Assembly: GCA_028752905.1 (NCBI GenBank) | Contig: JAQNBH010000015.1 | Span: 10,363,622-10,427,621, forward strand | Reading direction: 5' to 3' | DNA length: 64,000 nucleotides | Source of the DNA: Cladorhizidae sp. MBARI D1340-BT2 | Lineage: Eukaryota; Porifera; Demospongiae; Poecilosclerida; Cladorhizidae | Position numbers and translations under genes: made by a program | Notes under the pieces: generated by a model | Seen by the model: only the letters and a program-made list of their open reading frames with translations | Databases searched by the model: none | Told to the model about the DNA's origin: nothing | In this document: piece by piece, positions 26,801 to 35,888 of the stretch | Layout of the letters: the number at the start of each line of letters is the position of its first letter | Position numbering within the stretch: position 1 is the first letter of the stretch

Positions 26801-29299
26801 AAATCCATCTAAAAAAGTATGAAATCCATCTAAAAAAGTATGAAATCCATCTCAAAAAGTATGAAATCCATTCTCAAAAAGTATGAAAACCCCTTGAAAT
26901 CCATCCTCAAGATTCTATGCTTGATGCAATTAAACTAGCCCACCTGATGTTATATAAATCGAAACCACATGTGCTCTAATGAATGACACCCCCTCAGTTT
27001 TTGCTGTTTGGTTTATGGAGTCCTTGCTCCTGGGAAACTGTTACCAACTCCAAAGCAGATTCTTTACCAAAACATAATTGCTGTTTGGTTTATGGAATTC
27101 TCGCTCTTGGGAAACCTACCTAGTCCTTGAAGGAGGCTACAGCTGACCCTACCCGGGTACAGTCAACACCAGCAACAAGACATGGTATGTGTATACATGT
27201 GCAGTGTCCAACAACAATAAACATGTTAGACTAAGTGTTTAAAAGTCTTTGAGACACTGAAGCTCACACCTCCACTTCTCAACTACAACATACAGAAGCA
27301 GCACACACAAAAGCAACAGCTTCAACAGAGAACAAAAAGGTCACCATTTAAAAAATCAAACGACAACCATACATATGATTAGAATGCTCATGTTCCATTC
27401 ATTTCATGATGATTAGAATGCTCATGTTCCATTCATTTCATGAACTGCCTAGCTACGCGTATTATTTGAGGGCAGGTTCGTCATTGTGACATGACTAACA
27501 GGCATGCACATAATAGTTGCAGGAGATCAACAGAGCTTGAGCACCAGGCACCGGAGCTCGAGCACCAGGCACCGGAGCTTGAGCACCAGGCACCAGAGCT
27601 TGAGCACCAGGCACCGGAGCTTGAGCACCAGGCACCGGAGCTTGAGCACCAGGCACCGGAGCTCGAGCACCAGGGCTTGAATGAGTGAGTTACTGGTAAT
27701 AGCAGCGTTCTTGCTCTAGCTATCATCCTCCATTCTAGTTTCTTCTTCTTCATGGTCAGCTTCGTTGTGTGTTGTTGGCGAAGGCATCATCATCGTCACT
27801 CTCTCCCACTTCTTTTCTGTGGAGTTTGGCCCCCTCGCTGGAAATATTTCCTGCGCCACTTTCTCGTGTTTGCCCACAGTTAATATTGACCCCATCTGTT
27901 TCGACAGAACTGCTGCAACTCTTGAAGGATTTGATTATCACTTCAGCGGTGATATTGTCAAGCTTAATTAAGTATTCCAGACAGAGGGCATTTTCTCTGG
28001 AGCATTCCTATTTCCTACTGGTGCAGACCGTCTAATTGGGGGTGCTCTTTAATTGAGGAAGTACGGTATATTGGATTGATCAAAAAGAAAGGAAACAAGA
28101 TTGTATGTGTAGACTACAACCAGTTAGCCGACCCTTTACCACTTAATCAATGTTGTACAGCTTGAAATGTTTGGTTTTAAATGGTAAAGGATCATCTAAG
28201 TAATTGTCCTGTTCCCTTTTTTTGGAGCTCTTTCACTGTTGACTTTTAGACAGCAGCTGTAAAGGCAGTTGTGTATTATTACATATATATACTAGGTTCA
28301 GGAATCACTAAACTCCCTAGCAACTATATATTTTCAGAATGTAACGGTCCTTGAAAATGATTGCCTAGCAACAAACCACATAATGATTGCAGTGATATGA
28401 ATATCATTATCGACACCAGAGGATGAAATGCTCAATGGGATGCTGTCAAAAGTTCCGCACTGGGAGATTTGCATGACTGAGGACCAGACACACCCGAGGA
28501 ATGACTGGTATTAGTGTTCTGACTATCTCTCTCTCACACACGCACACACACACTTCATTCTCTCTATCTCTGTGCTGAAGCTGGCAACGTTGAGAGAATC
28601 ATCACTCACACTGATTCTATTTCTCTGCTCAGCATGTCAACTTCAGCACGGTTAAAACCAGGCCAGCTCCCAAAAGCAAGTAGAGACTTATTCTCCTTTT
28701 TAGTCCCCCAGCTTGCCACCTGACAGTCCGAAGTCACTTCAAAAAGTGCCGTCAACACTTCACTAGCGACATACCTAGACGCCATCGGAAGCATAAATTC
28801 AGCCGTCTCATTTGACCTTAACAACCTAACGACTACGGACTAGCCAGCACCTAGAGCTATGTTTGGTGCATGTACTGATCTACTAAGCTGGTGCTAAGTT
28901 AACAAAATGGCCCAAAAATGCCGCGAAGTTTCTTGATAGTGTCTTCAAAAGCTATACGCTGGTTACACTGGTCAGTGAATGAGTTAATGTGTCAAACCAA
29001 TAAATTTTAAACGAATCATTTTTGTTCATTGCGATAATAACAACATTAGAGTAATTCCACAGAGTACATGCAACTACAAAACCATTTCATCACCTTTCTT
29101 AATAATGACCACTCGGAAGGCTTTAGGACCGATTAAAATATCTCGCAAATTTAACACAACGTGTTGCTAGCCCCACCTCCAATGTGATTGTATTTAAACA
29201 TTATGGAAATTTAACAAATGCGCGAGCAATATCACTATGCAAGCCGATTTTTTTTCATATCATGAAACAGGTTTTTAATTAACTCTTCAGGAACCCCCC

Positions 29300-29330
<31 letters not shown>

Positions 29331-32300
29331 AAATTAATAAAAATAATGTACCCCCATGCAAATGCCCAAATTCCTTTTTAATGCCACACACATGCCTCAA
29401 GCATGAGCAAGAGTCGAGGCTGCCTACCAGGAAAACTATCGATTTGCTAGCTGGCATTTGGAATACTTTAGTGCTTTCTCTAGCTCAGTAGCATGTAGGC
29501 TCAAGACTTTAGTTCCTTTTAGCTTTTAGCTAGCTAGCACCTCGCTCCAGCATGGACAGCAATGAATCTGTCTCAACATCCTTCTATGCTTCATTTGTTG
29601 CCTTCAGCCCTAGCTAGCCGTGTACGGCTACTCACTTCATTCCGCCTTTTCTTGTTTTGTTTTTGTCGAATATGACGGCGACGCTTGCCACTGTAAACCT
29701 GGCCTCTTTACCAAAAATTGCGATGTTTTTCTAGAGCCAGGGTTGGGTGCAGCCTTTCCAGCAAACGGCTGGAGTTGGATTTCGCCTGTAAGGTAACTTT
29801 TTGGATAATGGCCAATAAGTTGAATTCTCTGTGTGGATATATCTGCTATCAGTCTTACAGAGTTAAATACATAGCTCTAGTCTTAAATATGTGATGTGAA
29901 AAAAAACACGACATACCTTGTGTCCTTCCAAAGTGGCGACAGGACGACCGGATCGGATATCAATGATTCTAGATAAGGATTTGTCCGTGGAAATGGTTAA
30001 AAGTGTAAAATGTATTCCAAGTGTATATGTTTGCATTTCTTACTCAATGGTCCTATCAGTAGTGCCCAGCACAATCTTCTTGGAGTCACATTGGATGCAA
30101 AGAACCACACAATTCAAATCCTAACATAATTTTGAAATAATCAGCAGGTTCTGTTAATTAGATTATCATCAAGCTGTATAATCGTGCTGCAGTACCTCCA
30201 GCCTTCGGACTTTTGGTATGGGCGTGGGCAGATCCGGCTTAGGGAGGTGTCCAGTCAACAGACTCCCAGCTAATATCAGACACTCCATTCCATCGAGATC
30301 AGGCTAACAGCAGAGAGGTGGGGATGTGGGAGGGGAGGGGAGAAGGGAGAGGAGAATGGGAGGTAGGAAGAGAGTGGGCATGAATGGAGGTCAGTGGAAT
30401 AATGTAAGAAATTTTCTAATTTTCTGAGTACGAGTGAAATCCTTGATTCCTTTGACACTAGTCAGGGCTTCATTTAGAAAATTGTCCAAGGGGATGGAAA
30501 ATGGAGGAATCTGGATTCTAATGGGTAGGGTACGATGGTTAAGATGTGACATAATACGATTTCCAACACCCCCACCCCGACCCCTCTTAAATGAAACCAG
30601 CTGTTATTGTTTTTGTAATATTGTATTGCACCCACTAAACTCTCAGTTGGCATAGTGAAAACACAACAACTTTCTCATTAATCAACTCACTTGATGTTTC
30701 AGCTAAATGCTCTAGCCTACATCGATGAGGGCTAGAGCATCTAGCCAAAATGTTGTGAAGGCTAGAGCATCTAGCCAAAACGTCCAGCGAGTGAATTTAA
30801 GTTGACTAACGAGAAAGTGATTGTATTTGAACATTTTTTTTACAAACTAATCCAAATATTGTAGGGAAAATACAATTAAATGACTTTGTGTTTGTAATTA
30901 GCACCAAATCACTCACATTCACTCCACCTGCCACTCCCCCCACCAGGTGTGGCGTAGCAGGTCGTACATCCACGACCACTTTTAACTTGTCTATGACCTT
31001 CCTAGTGAATATACGATGCCACTCTCCCTCTGAGTACAGCTTGCGATAGCCTAAGGGGCTATGATGGCGGCTAGGGGCTATGGCTGTCATTTCCTTTTTT
31101 TGCCCCACTTCGAAGTGGACAAGAGGACCAGGATATGGAGGCTCGGCCATCGCCAGCTCCAAGGGAGGCATCAAGTACTGCAATATATCCCACACTAAAC
31201 TGTGTGGGTATCTTGTTCCCGGCAAGTCCAAGTTTTGGCTGACATCACTGCTGGACAAAAAAAGGAAAAAAGGGGATAATGGGGAGGGGGAGGGGGGAGG
31301 GATCCACTGCACATGGTGACCAATGGACCCACAGTGCCACGATCAAACAGTCCAAAACCGGACATTTACTCTGATAATGACCTCTCTTTTAACTCCTGGA
31401 TTTCTGTCATTGCCATGGCGTCTGTTATTTCTTTGGCTCTAGCTTCCTCGCGTTTCTTCTCCTCCCTCTTCAAGCGCCTCAGGGTAGCTGAGCTCCAAGG
31501 TGCCATCTGGACAAGGTCGTAGGTGGTGTGTGCGAGAGGGTCAGCACATTTCGCACGCACTACAAAAATATATATTTTTAATTATGACACACTAGGGGTT
31601 TTTTGGGGGGGGGGGGAGGGAGGAGGGTTCGTATCCTCTGCTAACCCAGTGAATTTTCCTGTGTTACAAATAGATTATTTGAAATTCCAGACTGGAATAT
31701 AATTGTATTGTTGTATTGCCAAGATAACAACGGTGCATGCCTGGGGTTATAAGGTATCCCTGCACACTCATGGAAATGTTTTTAAAGTGGCCACCATCCA
31801 CTGACTAATCGACACTACCATTACAGCAAAAAAACTCCTCTTGTTGCTGATGGACTCACAGATCTGCAGCATCTCCTGAAGAGTGAGTGTGGAGCAAATG
31901 TTGGACTTGGAGAACACATCCTCTATCCGCTTGAGCAGCTCCTCCTCTTTGCTGGATACCTCTCTCTTGATGACCAGCCCCTTCACCTTGGACAATGCCT
32001 TCTTTAGTTCCCTGTAACTCTTCTTCCAATCCACCAGCAGACCTCTGTCCTTTTCCATGTCCTCTCCATGCGAGCGTATGGAGTGTTTGGAGCTAGTCCC
32101 AAACATCTCCATTATATCTCGCAACCCTTCACTCTCGTCCAGTTGGATGGCGCGTTCTCTCTCTCTTCTTCCTCTTCCTTCCGTATCCTCTCCATGCAAG
32201 TGTACGGAGTACTTGGCTATCGTCCCGATCATCTGCGTCACATTTCCCAGTCCTTCACTCACCCCCAAACGGTGGGTGTGTTCCTTCCACAGGACTGGCG

Positions 32301-33943
32301 TGTTGGCTAACCTGTTCCAATGCTTACTTACCTGTTAAAAGCATAAGCAACATTCCATCCTCATCCCCTCTCAAACAAGTCATCGTATCAATTTAAAAAC
32401 AACATCAACGAGCAAACAAAACAATCTGTTTTGTTTTGTGTGACGTTATCAAGTACTGGAGTTCTACTTCACATGAATATACTTTCCCACAAGTTGTGCC
32501 TCACCCGAGAACATCTGCAGTAGTCTTCAGGTGTCATGTGGGAGAATATTTTCAAAAGAAGGCGATCGGGAAGAACGTTTATTCTAGTCTGGTCCTGTAG
32601 TCTTCAAGAAATCATAGACAAGGTTGTATTCAGTAAATTTATTCAGTAAATTTGCAATATATATGATCATATATACACATATATACATAATATATATACA
32701 TATATATATATACACACATATTTATACTACACACGTATATACACATAATATATATACATATGTTTCATTTAGGGGGTGGGGCTTTTGAAAATTGTATTAT
32801 TAAAATTCTTATTGATGTTGATAAGTGCTTGACATCATGCCCCCCCCCCCCCCCCCCCCTTAATATCCAGATTCCTCTCAGTTGCTCCCCCCTTGGACAA
32901 TTTTCTAAATGAAATCCTGATATATATATACATATAATAAACTTACTGCTGATAAAGACACTGCACAAAGTAGCCAAGAAGTTCCACATCACAAAACTTC
33001 ACTAACTGGCTAAGCAGGTATGACATTTGAGGCTCATCCCACTCTCTCATCCACTGTGGAGAGAACAATAGATAGAAGTCATGTTTAATTAACCATCTCC
33101 TATAATAATTACAATCGACACTTGTCTCAGCTGCCACTTGAAGTCCTCAGCTCTGTGTTTGCACATCGAGAAGGGGTGCATGCTGAAAGCCTTCCACTTC
33201 TTCCTCCCCCTCATCTCTGTGGCCTTCTTCAGCTGTCCAGCAGCTGAGCGAAAACCGGGAACACAACTGAACTTCTGGTGGAGCAATCCAGCCATATCCC
33301 CCCTGCTTGGTGCTTGGAGCACTTCTTTCACCAAATGATTAGGGTGGATGAGAGGCAGGGCAGGCTGAACAGGTTTTTGATTTCTTTGCGCCTGAGGATG
33401 AGGATAACGGAGGAGGGTCCTCTTTCTTTTCGCAGTTCTTCCCTCATACCCAAGGCGGTGAGGTCGGACCGGGCCAACATTACCATGAATGGATTTTTGT
33501 ACTCGAGACCCATGCCCTGGCCCTGTTTGTAATGTGGTGGGGAGAGAGCTAAGGTAGTCATGACTGTTCACTTGTGTCAAAATTTCAGGTCGAGCAAGTC
33601 GCTGAGTAATATTGCGCTGGATGTTAAACTTGGCTACTCCATTCAAGTGCAGAGCCTGAAGGGGAAGGAGGAGTGATGTGGAGAAATCCAAGTGCAGTAT
33701 TGGCTCCAGGGAAGTGGCGAGGAGTTCCAGCTGCTGCTTGGAGCAAAGACCCATCACATGACAGATGAGGACCCTCTGTTGCCACGGCTGCCATGTATAA
33801 AACCATGCCCCTAGAATCTTGACATGTTGTCGTACTAAAATTTCTTGGGCTCTTTCCTCGCTTAGAAGGTCAAGTAAACTAGATGAAGAAACTACACTAC
33901 TTCTTTTATCATCCTGAGCTACGTCTACCATTTGTTTCAACAT
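20760..33943 (-). CDS. F-box/WD40-repeat protein, FBXW10/CDRT1-like (11 exons)
   Basis: Gene-level entry. Exons (minus strand): 33943-33122, 33053-32947, 32311-31860, 31559-31370, 31247-30917, 30303-30196, 30120-30044, 29968-29917, 26449-26381, 26052-25964 and 20845-20760. All junctions are GT-AG and all phases agree, giving 794 codons and one base. Residues 1-310 hold two related helical units: one near 38-70 (AWFYTWQPWQQRVLICHVMG) and one from 275 (WMREWDEPQMSYLLSQLVKF). An F-box-like stretch follows (LANTPVLWKEH near 311). Residues 330-525 are charged and helical. WD40 blades run from about 671, with SGSWDTSCIVWD and TGSYDGTLRVWN as clear b-c strands. Family members are thought to present substrates to SCF ubiquitin ligases, and the FBXW10 link is from memory of that family. 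Only about three blades are present, so the 3' end lies further left. TRAF7-like or other WD40 families remain possible. Confidence 0.85.
21101..21741. repeat. 48-bp GC-rich tandem array
   Basis: About 13 copies of a 48-bp unit built on ctgctaccagccaagccatg and cagtggtgggcagcaggcac. Two subtypes alternate (gccaagccatg/gcccagccttg; ggtgggcagc/ggtgacagc). The unit length is a multiple of three and it has few stops, so frames of up to 127 codons stay open on both strands. As the array sits in an intron of the WD40 gene, these are unlikely to be genes. Confidence 0.96.
21742..22310. other. Intronic sequence with poly-G tract and a weak plus frame
   Basis: It contains a run of 20 G at about 21,889-21,908. 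A plus frame at 21,944-22,207 (87 codons) has an arginine/glutamate-rich middle (ESRRAAEERRRKRRDAASET) of the kind seen in mobile-element proteins, but nothing else supports it. Confidence 0.35.
22311..22560. repeat. Dispersed repeat copy 1 with a 19-20-bp mini-array
   Basis: Starts aaaacagtttcagtatgtgt, has four copies of a short unit (gtgtgggctttaccat), then an A-rich and TA-rich tail (22,490-22,556). A related copy lies at 24,440-24,620 with the same order of parts (cagtttcagt, gctttaccat, gctcctt, A-rich, tata-rich). The two copies flank the 23-bp array. Confidence 0.75.
22646..24059. repeat. 23-bp tandem array
   Basis: About 61 copies of atgtctaatatatgcatgta plus acc. The commonest change is atatatgcat to atacatgcat. 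Very homogeneous over 1.4 kb, which suggests recent amplification. No open frame. Confidence 0.98.
24060..24859. other. Intronic sequence containing dispersed repeat copy 2
   Basis: 24,440-24,620 is the second copy of the element at 22,311-22,560. The rest is AT-rich and unassigned. A short tandem of agcaacatggt lies at about 24,690-24,725. Confidence 0.6.
24860..25796. repeat. 41-bp tandem array
   Basis: About 23 copies of a 41-bp unit with the core gccttggcttgccacacaag, then gccttgcattcattactagta. Variants: ggctag/ggctcg/ggcttg, caatg for caagg, and an inserted gca. It lies in the intron between exons 10 and 11 of the WD40 gene. Confidence 0.97.
25964..26052 (-). CDS. WD40 gene exon 10
   Basis: Acceptor ACCTCTGACAG type, donor TT|GTAAGC. 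Codes VWDLVHHVALKQLNGHMDRV, then SCLQFDEDI. It completes one blade with its WD dipeptide and opens the next. Confidence 0.93.
26381..26449 (-). CDS. WD40 gene exon 9
   Basis: 69 nt in phase 0, acceptor CTCACCACAG, donor ATC|GTAAGT. Codes GSVQCLQFDDFKIVSGSWDT and SCI, a very clear WD40 a-b strand. The intron before it is 3.5 kb. Confidence 0.93.
26460..27440. repeat. Dispersed repeat family, copy 1
   Basis: From about 26,520 (ttggtttgacccacttct, aaaatggc) to about 27,230 (tgtccaacaacaataa), the order of motifs matches 46,455-47,175. It includes gctgtttggtt, ctcgggaaact/ctcctgggaaact, tccttgaaggag and agcaacaagacatgg. Within it, 26,750-26,915 holds about six copies of a 21-bp unit (aaatccatctaaaaaagtat). 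No coding capacity recognised, so this is probably a non-autonomous element. Confidence 0.7.
27531..27678. repeat. 21-bp tandem array
   Basis: Seven copies of a 21-bp unit with the core gagcaccaggcaccggagct. As 21 is a multiple of three, it reads as a heptad ELEHQAP on plus and AWCSSSG on minus. It sits in an intron of the WD40 gene, so coding use is unlikely. Confidence 0.95.
27679..29916. other. Intronic sequence, no recognised gene
   Basis: Part of the 3.5-kb intron between exons 8 and 9 of the WD40 gene. It contains a (C)23 tract followed by (AC)n at 29,294-29,331 and a (CA)n run near 28,540. Short frames at 27,756-28,035 and 28,606-28,824 show no known domain. They may be remnants of mobile elements. 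Confidence 0.45.
29917..29968 (-). CDS. WD40 gene exon 8 (blade c-d strand)
   Basis: Only 52 nt. Acceptor CCTTATCTAG, donor AAG|GTATGT. It enters with one base to complete Glu and codes IIDIRSGRPVATLEGHK, ending in the typical GH dipeptide that precedes the next blade. Confidence 0.87.
30044..30120 (-). CDS. WD40 gene exon 7 (blade b strand)
   Basis: Acceptor AAATTATGTTAG, donor GA|GTAAGA. Codes DLNCVVLCIQCDSKKIVLGT and TDRTI, the a and b strands of a WD40 blade. Confidence 0.85.
30196..30303 (-). CDS. WD40 gene exon 6
   Basis: 36 codons with both boundaries in phase 0 (acceptor GCTGTTAG, donor GAG|GTACTG). Contains MECLILAGSLLTGHLPKPDL and a proline-rich turn, leading into the first blade. 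Confidence 0.75.
30462..30601. mobile_element. Short MITE-like element, copy 1
   Basis: Begins tcagggcttcatttagaaaa and ends aaatgaaacc, so TTTCATTTA-type terminal inverted repeats flank a C-rich middle. The inner sequence aaaattgtccaagg recurs inverted at 32,762-32,920. It lies in the intron between exons 5 and 6. A target duplication could not be fixed. Confidence 0.6.
30917..31247 (-). CDS. WD40 gene exon 5
   Basis: The acceptor is a tandem CAGCAG; the downstream CAG keeps the frame. Donor AAT|GTGAGT. It codes SQNLDLPGTRYPHSLVWDIL and continues into a region linking the helical part to the propeller (HRIFTRKVIDKLKVVVDVRP). No domain recognised. Confidence 0.78.
31370..31559 (-). CDS. WD40 gene exon 4
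   Basis: Acceptor TTTTTGTAG, donor GA|GTAAAT. It carries a highly charged probable coiled-coil or single alpha-helix (LRRLKREEKKREEARAKEIT and onwards). Phases match both neighbours. Confidence 0.78.
31860..32311 (-). CDS. WD40 gene exon 3
   Basis: Acceptor GGAACAG, entering with one base to complete Gln. The donor is a perfect GTGAGT, exit phase 1. It opens with LANTPVLWKEHTHRLGV, like the C-terminal end of an F-box (xxxLWxxxxxxxG). An acidic, arginine-rich segment follows with two similar 15-residue pieces (KYSVHLHGED and KHSIRSHGED), then DWKKSYRELKKALSKVKG and a Leu/Glu/Lys-rich helix. Confidence 0.82.
32640..32761. repeat. TA-rich microsatellite
   Basis: Runs of (ta)n, tatatacaca and related dinucleotides in the intron between exons 2 and 3 of the WD40 gene. 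Confidence 0.85.
32762..32920. mobile_element. Short MITE-like element, copy 2 (inverted)
   Basis: Starts tttcatttagggggtggggc and ends ttttctaaatgaaatcctga. The reverse complement of its right end matches the left end of the element at 30,462 over about 25 positions. A run of 20 C lies in the middle (32,840-32,859). Confidence 0.62.
32947..33053 (-). CDS. WD40 gene exon 2
   Basis: Acceptor TTCTCTCCACAG, donor CA|GTAAGT, 35 codons plus two bases. It begins WMREWDEPQMSYLLSQLVKF and continues CDVELLGYFVQCLYQ. The pattern resembles both the exon 1 unit and the start of an F-box helix set. Confidence 0.85.
33122..33943 (-). CDS. WD40 gene exon 1 (residues 1-274)
   Basis: It starts at ATG 33941-33943 (MLKQMVDVAQDD). 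The donor is CAA|GTGTCG, phase 0. It codes the first W/Q/L-rich unit (residues about 38-75: WFYTWQPWQQ, a CSKQQL motif, LEPILHLDF), then a basic, Pro/Arg-rich linker, and a final DFKWQLRQ that runs into exon 2. A 5' untranslated exon cannot be excluded. Confidence 0.8.
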
Positions 33944-34200
33944 ACTCTTTCCCAGCGTGAACGCGCGTAAGTGCCAGGAAAATCCATCGTTGTCAAGGGA
34001 ACAAACACTCGCACATGTCCAGTACGTCCCGCCCCAATGACGAAACCATACGACTAACCTTACCAGGCATTCCGCCGACCTCCGCCAGCAGTTCCCATCC
34101 AGGTAGTTGTGACTTCTCGACTAGGAAGACGGAGAGCACTTGCTAAAGAGAAACGGAACAGCTTAGATACGTACATATTTTTCCCCTATAAGAAAGAGCC
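33944..34200. promoter_or_regulatory. Putative bidirectional promoter
   Basis: The start codons of the WD40 gene (minus, 33,943) and the desaturase gene (plus, 34,201) face away from each other across 257 bp. The spacer is locally CpG-rich (acgcgcg near 33,960) and holds a GC-box/CCAAT cluster, gccccaatgacg, at about 34,031-34,042. No clear TATA box. The function is inferred from layout and motifs only. Confidence 0.6.
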
Positions 34201-34282
34201 ATGGGTGGGAAGATGTCTCGAACCGACTTTGAATGGGTTTACACGGAGCAGCCGCACGTATCCAGAAGAAAAAAGATTTTAG
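34201..34282 (+). CDS. DEGS1: DEGS exon 1
   Basis: 27 codons plus one base, donor G|GTGAGG. Codes the N-terminal signature of the delta-4 desaturase family, before a 231-bp intron. Confidence 0.95.
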
Positions 34283-35505
34283 GTGAGGAGGCCTAGAACC
34301 ATTTCTCTCTAGGTATCGTTTATGCCATTAAAAAGCTACAATTGTGTGGTGATTTTCCTTCAATCGAAGTCTTGTTGATATGCAAGTTGATTAAAATATA
34401 TGTCTTGGTGTACTTGTAGCTAGCTAATATTTGAGTAACTTGGCAGATCATATTCAACTGCTGCTTTGGCCTATGTATTTGACACTTCCCCCCCTCCATC
34501 TCTTCCACCACAGAAAAGTACCCAGAGATTAAGAAATTAATGGGTCCTGATACCACGATGAAGTACAAACTCACAGCTCTGGTCATCTTCAACATTTTTT
34601 GCAGTTACATAGTGTCTCAGGTATTGGACCTCTCCTATTTCTGGACTACTGTCCTTGCCTACTGTTTAAGTGGAGTTGTCAACCACATGCTTGTGCTCGG
34701 AATTCATGAAACTTGCCACAATGTTGTCTTTGGTAATGGCAGTCCTCTGACCAACCGTCTCTTTGGGATGTGGGCTAACCTACCCGTGATTTTTCCCATG
34801 TCCATTTCCTTCAAGAGGTACCACGTGGAACACCACCGTTTTTTGGCCATAGATGGTTATGACACCGATCTCCCCACAAAGTGGGAAGCGCGAATGTTCT
34901 ACAATACACCAACCAAAATCCTGTGGCTCTTGTTCCAGCCTGCCTTCTATGCCTTGAGACCATTCCTCACTCGACCAAGACCTCCTACTAACTTGGAGAT
35001 CCTGAATACCATCGTCCAAATGACCTTCAATATCCTTCTGTATTACTTCTGTGGCTTCAAGGCGGTATATTACCTGATGATTGGTACCTTGCTTGCCTTG
35101 GGCATTCATCCCATGGCTGCTCACTTTGTGGCTGAACATTATATATATGAAAAAGGCCACGAGACATACTCTTACTATGGACCATTAAACTACCTCACAT
35201 GGAACGTGGGTTACCACATGGAGCATCATGATTTCCCATACATTGCTGGTTGCAGGTTGCCCGAAGTCAAGCGGATTGCAGGCGAGTTTTACGACCATTT
35301 ACCACAACATAGCTCGTGGATTGGCGCCATCTGGGAGTTTGTGTTTAATCCTGAATGTGGTCCATATGGAAGGATCAAGAGAGAATATGGTGGCCATGTA
35401 AGTAATAAGAACAAAGCTTATGTGGAAGCTGAAACTGCTTCGAGCCCTACGCTACCTGGAGACCCAACTGCAAAACTCAATATCGGGAAAGAAAAGACTA
35501 CTTGA
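34201..35505 (+). CDS. DEGS1: Sphingolipid delta-4 desaturase (DEGS1 type), complete
   Basis: Two exons, 34,201-34,282 and 34,514-35,505, joined at G|gtgagg...cag|AA to give 357 aa. The enzyme introduces the 4,5-trans double bond that turns dihydroceramide into ceramide in the ER membrane. The N-terminus [19 protein letters not shown] matches the family signature, including the Gly-2 used for myristoylation. All three di-iron histidine boxes are present: HETCH (92-96), HVEHH (131-135) and HMEHH (262-266). Several hydrophobic membrane segments lie between them. The family motif [13 protein letters not shown] is intact. The C-terminus has a polar tail of about 35 residues beyond the usual 323-residue length, somewhat as in DEGS2-like proteins. 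The ATG is in good context (agccATGG). DEGS1 versus DEGS2 orthology needs a tree; the family assignment is firm. Confidence 0.96.
34514..35505 (+). CDS. DEGS1: DEGS exon 2
   Basis: The acceptor is tcttccaccacag. Completes Glu-28 and runs [13 protein letters not shown] through all histidine boxes to TGA at 35,503-35,505. Confidence 0.96.
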
Positions 35506-35716
35506 CTATAATAGTAGTGCTAAAGTAGTGCTAAAGATATATATATATATATATATAATTTATAAACTAGTTTTGCGACAATTTTTGTGGAAATATTGTT
35601 GAACTGATGAAATCTGACATATCATTAATGTGACTGTGTGCATGGTTTAATTTGTTTTTAAAGTTACAAATATATTATATATATCAGATAATGAAAATAA
35701 TGAAGAAAGGAAATGA
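35506..35716. other. Shared 3' region of two convergent genes
   Basis: Only 211 bp separate the stop of the desaturase gene from the stop of ISCA2 on the other strand. The stretch is AT-rich with (ta)n near 35,538-35,560. No exact AATAAA is seen in either direction, but AT-rich variants exist. The 3' UTRs probably overlap. Confidence 0.6.
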
Positions 35717-35888
35717 TCATTTGAGGGCAAAGGAAACTCCACATGAACAGCCCAGTTCGGCATTGGGGTTGGCCAAAATCCTGAAGGAGGACCTGATGAG
35801 TTCTTTGTGGTAGTCCACTGTGGAGCCAGCCAGGAAAGTCATGGATAGGTCATCCACTACCACTCTCGCACCACACATTTCAAATAAC
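35717..35888 (-). CDS. ISCA2: ISCA2 exon 3
   Basis: The acceptor is TTCGTTCTCGCAG, one base completing Lys. Codes [20 protein letters not shown] and onwards to [11 protein letters not shown] and TGA. It contains the two C-terminal ligand cysteines. Confidence 0.95.

Noticed and set aside
27481..27753. Heptad-repeat proteins ELEHQAP / AWCSSSG
   Set aside because: Arises from a 21-bp minisatellite inside an intron of the WD40 gene; open on both strands, no splice or start context.
28606..28824. 72-codon minus frame in the WD40 gene intron
   Set aside because: Phases of exons 8 and 9 already match without it, and it shows no known domain.
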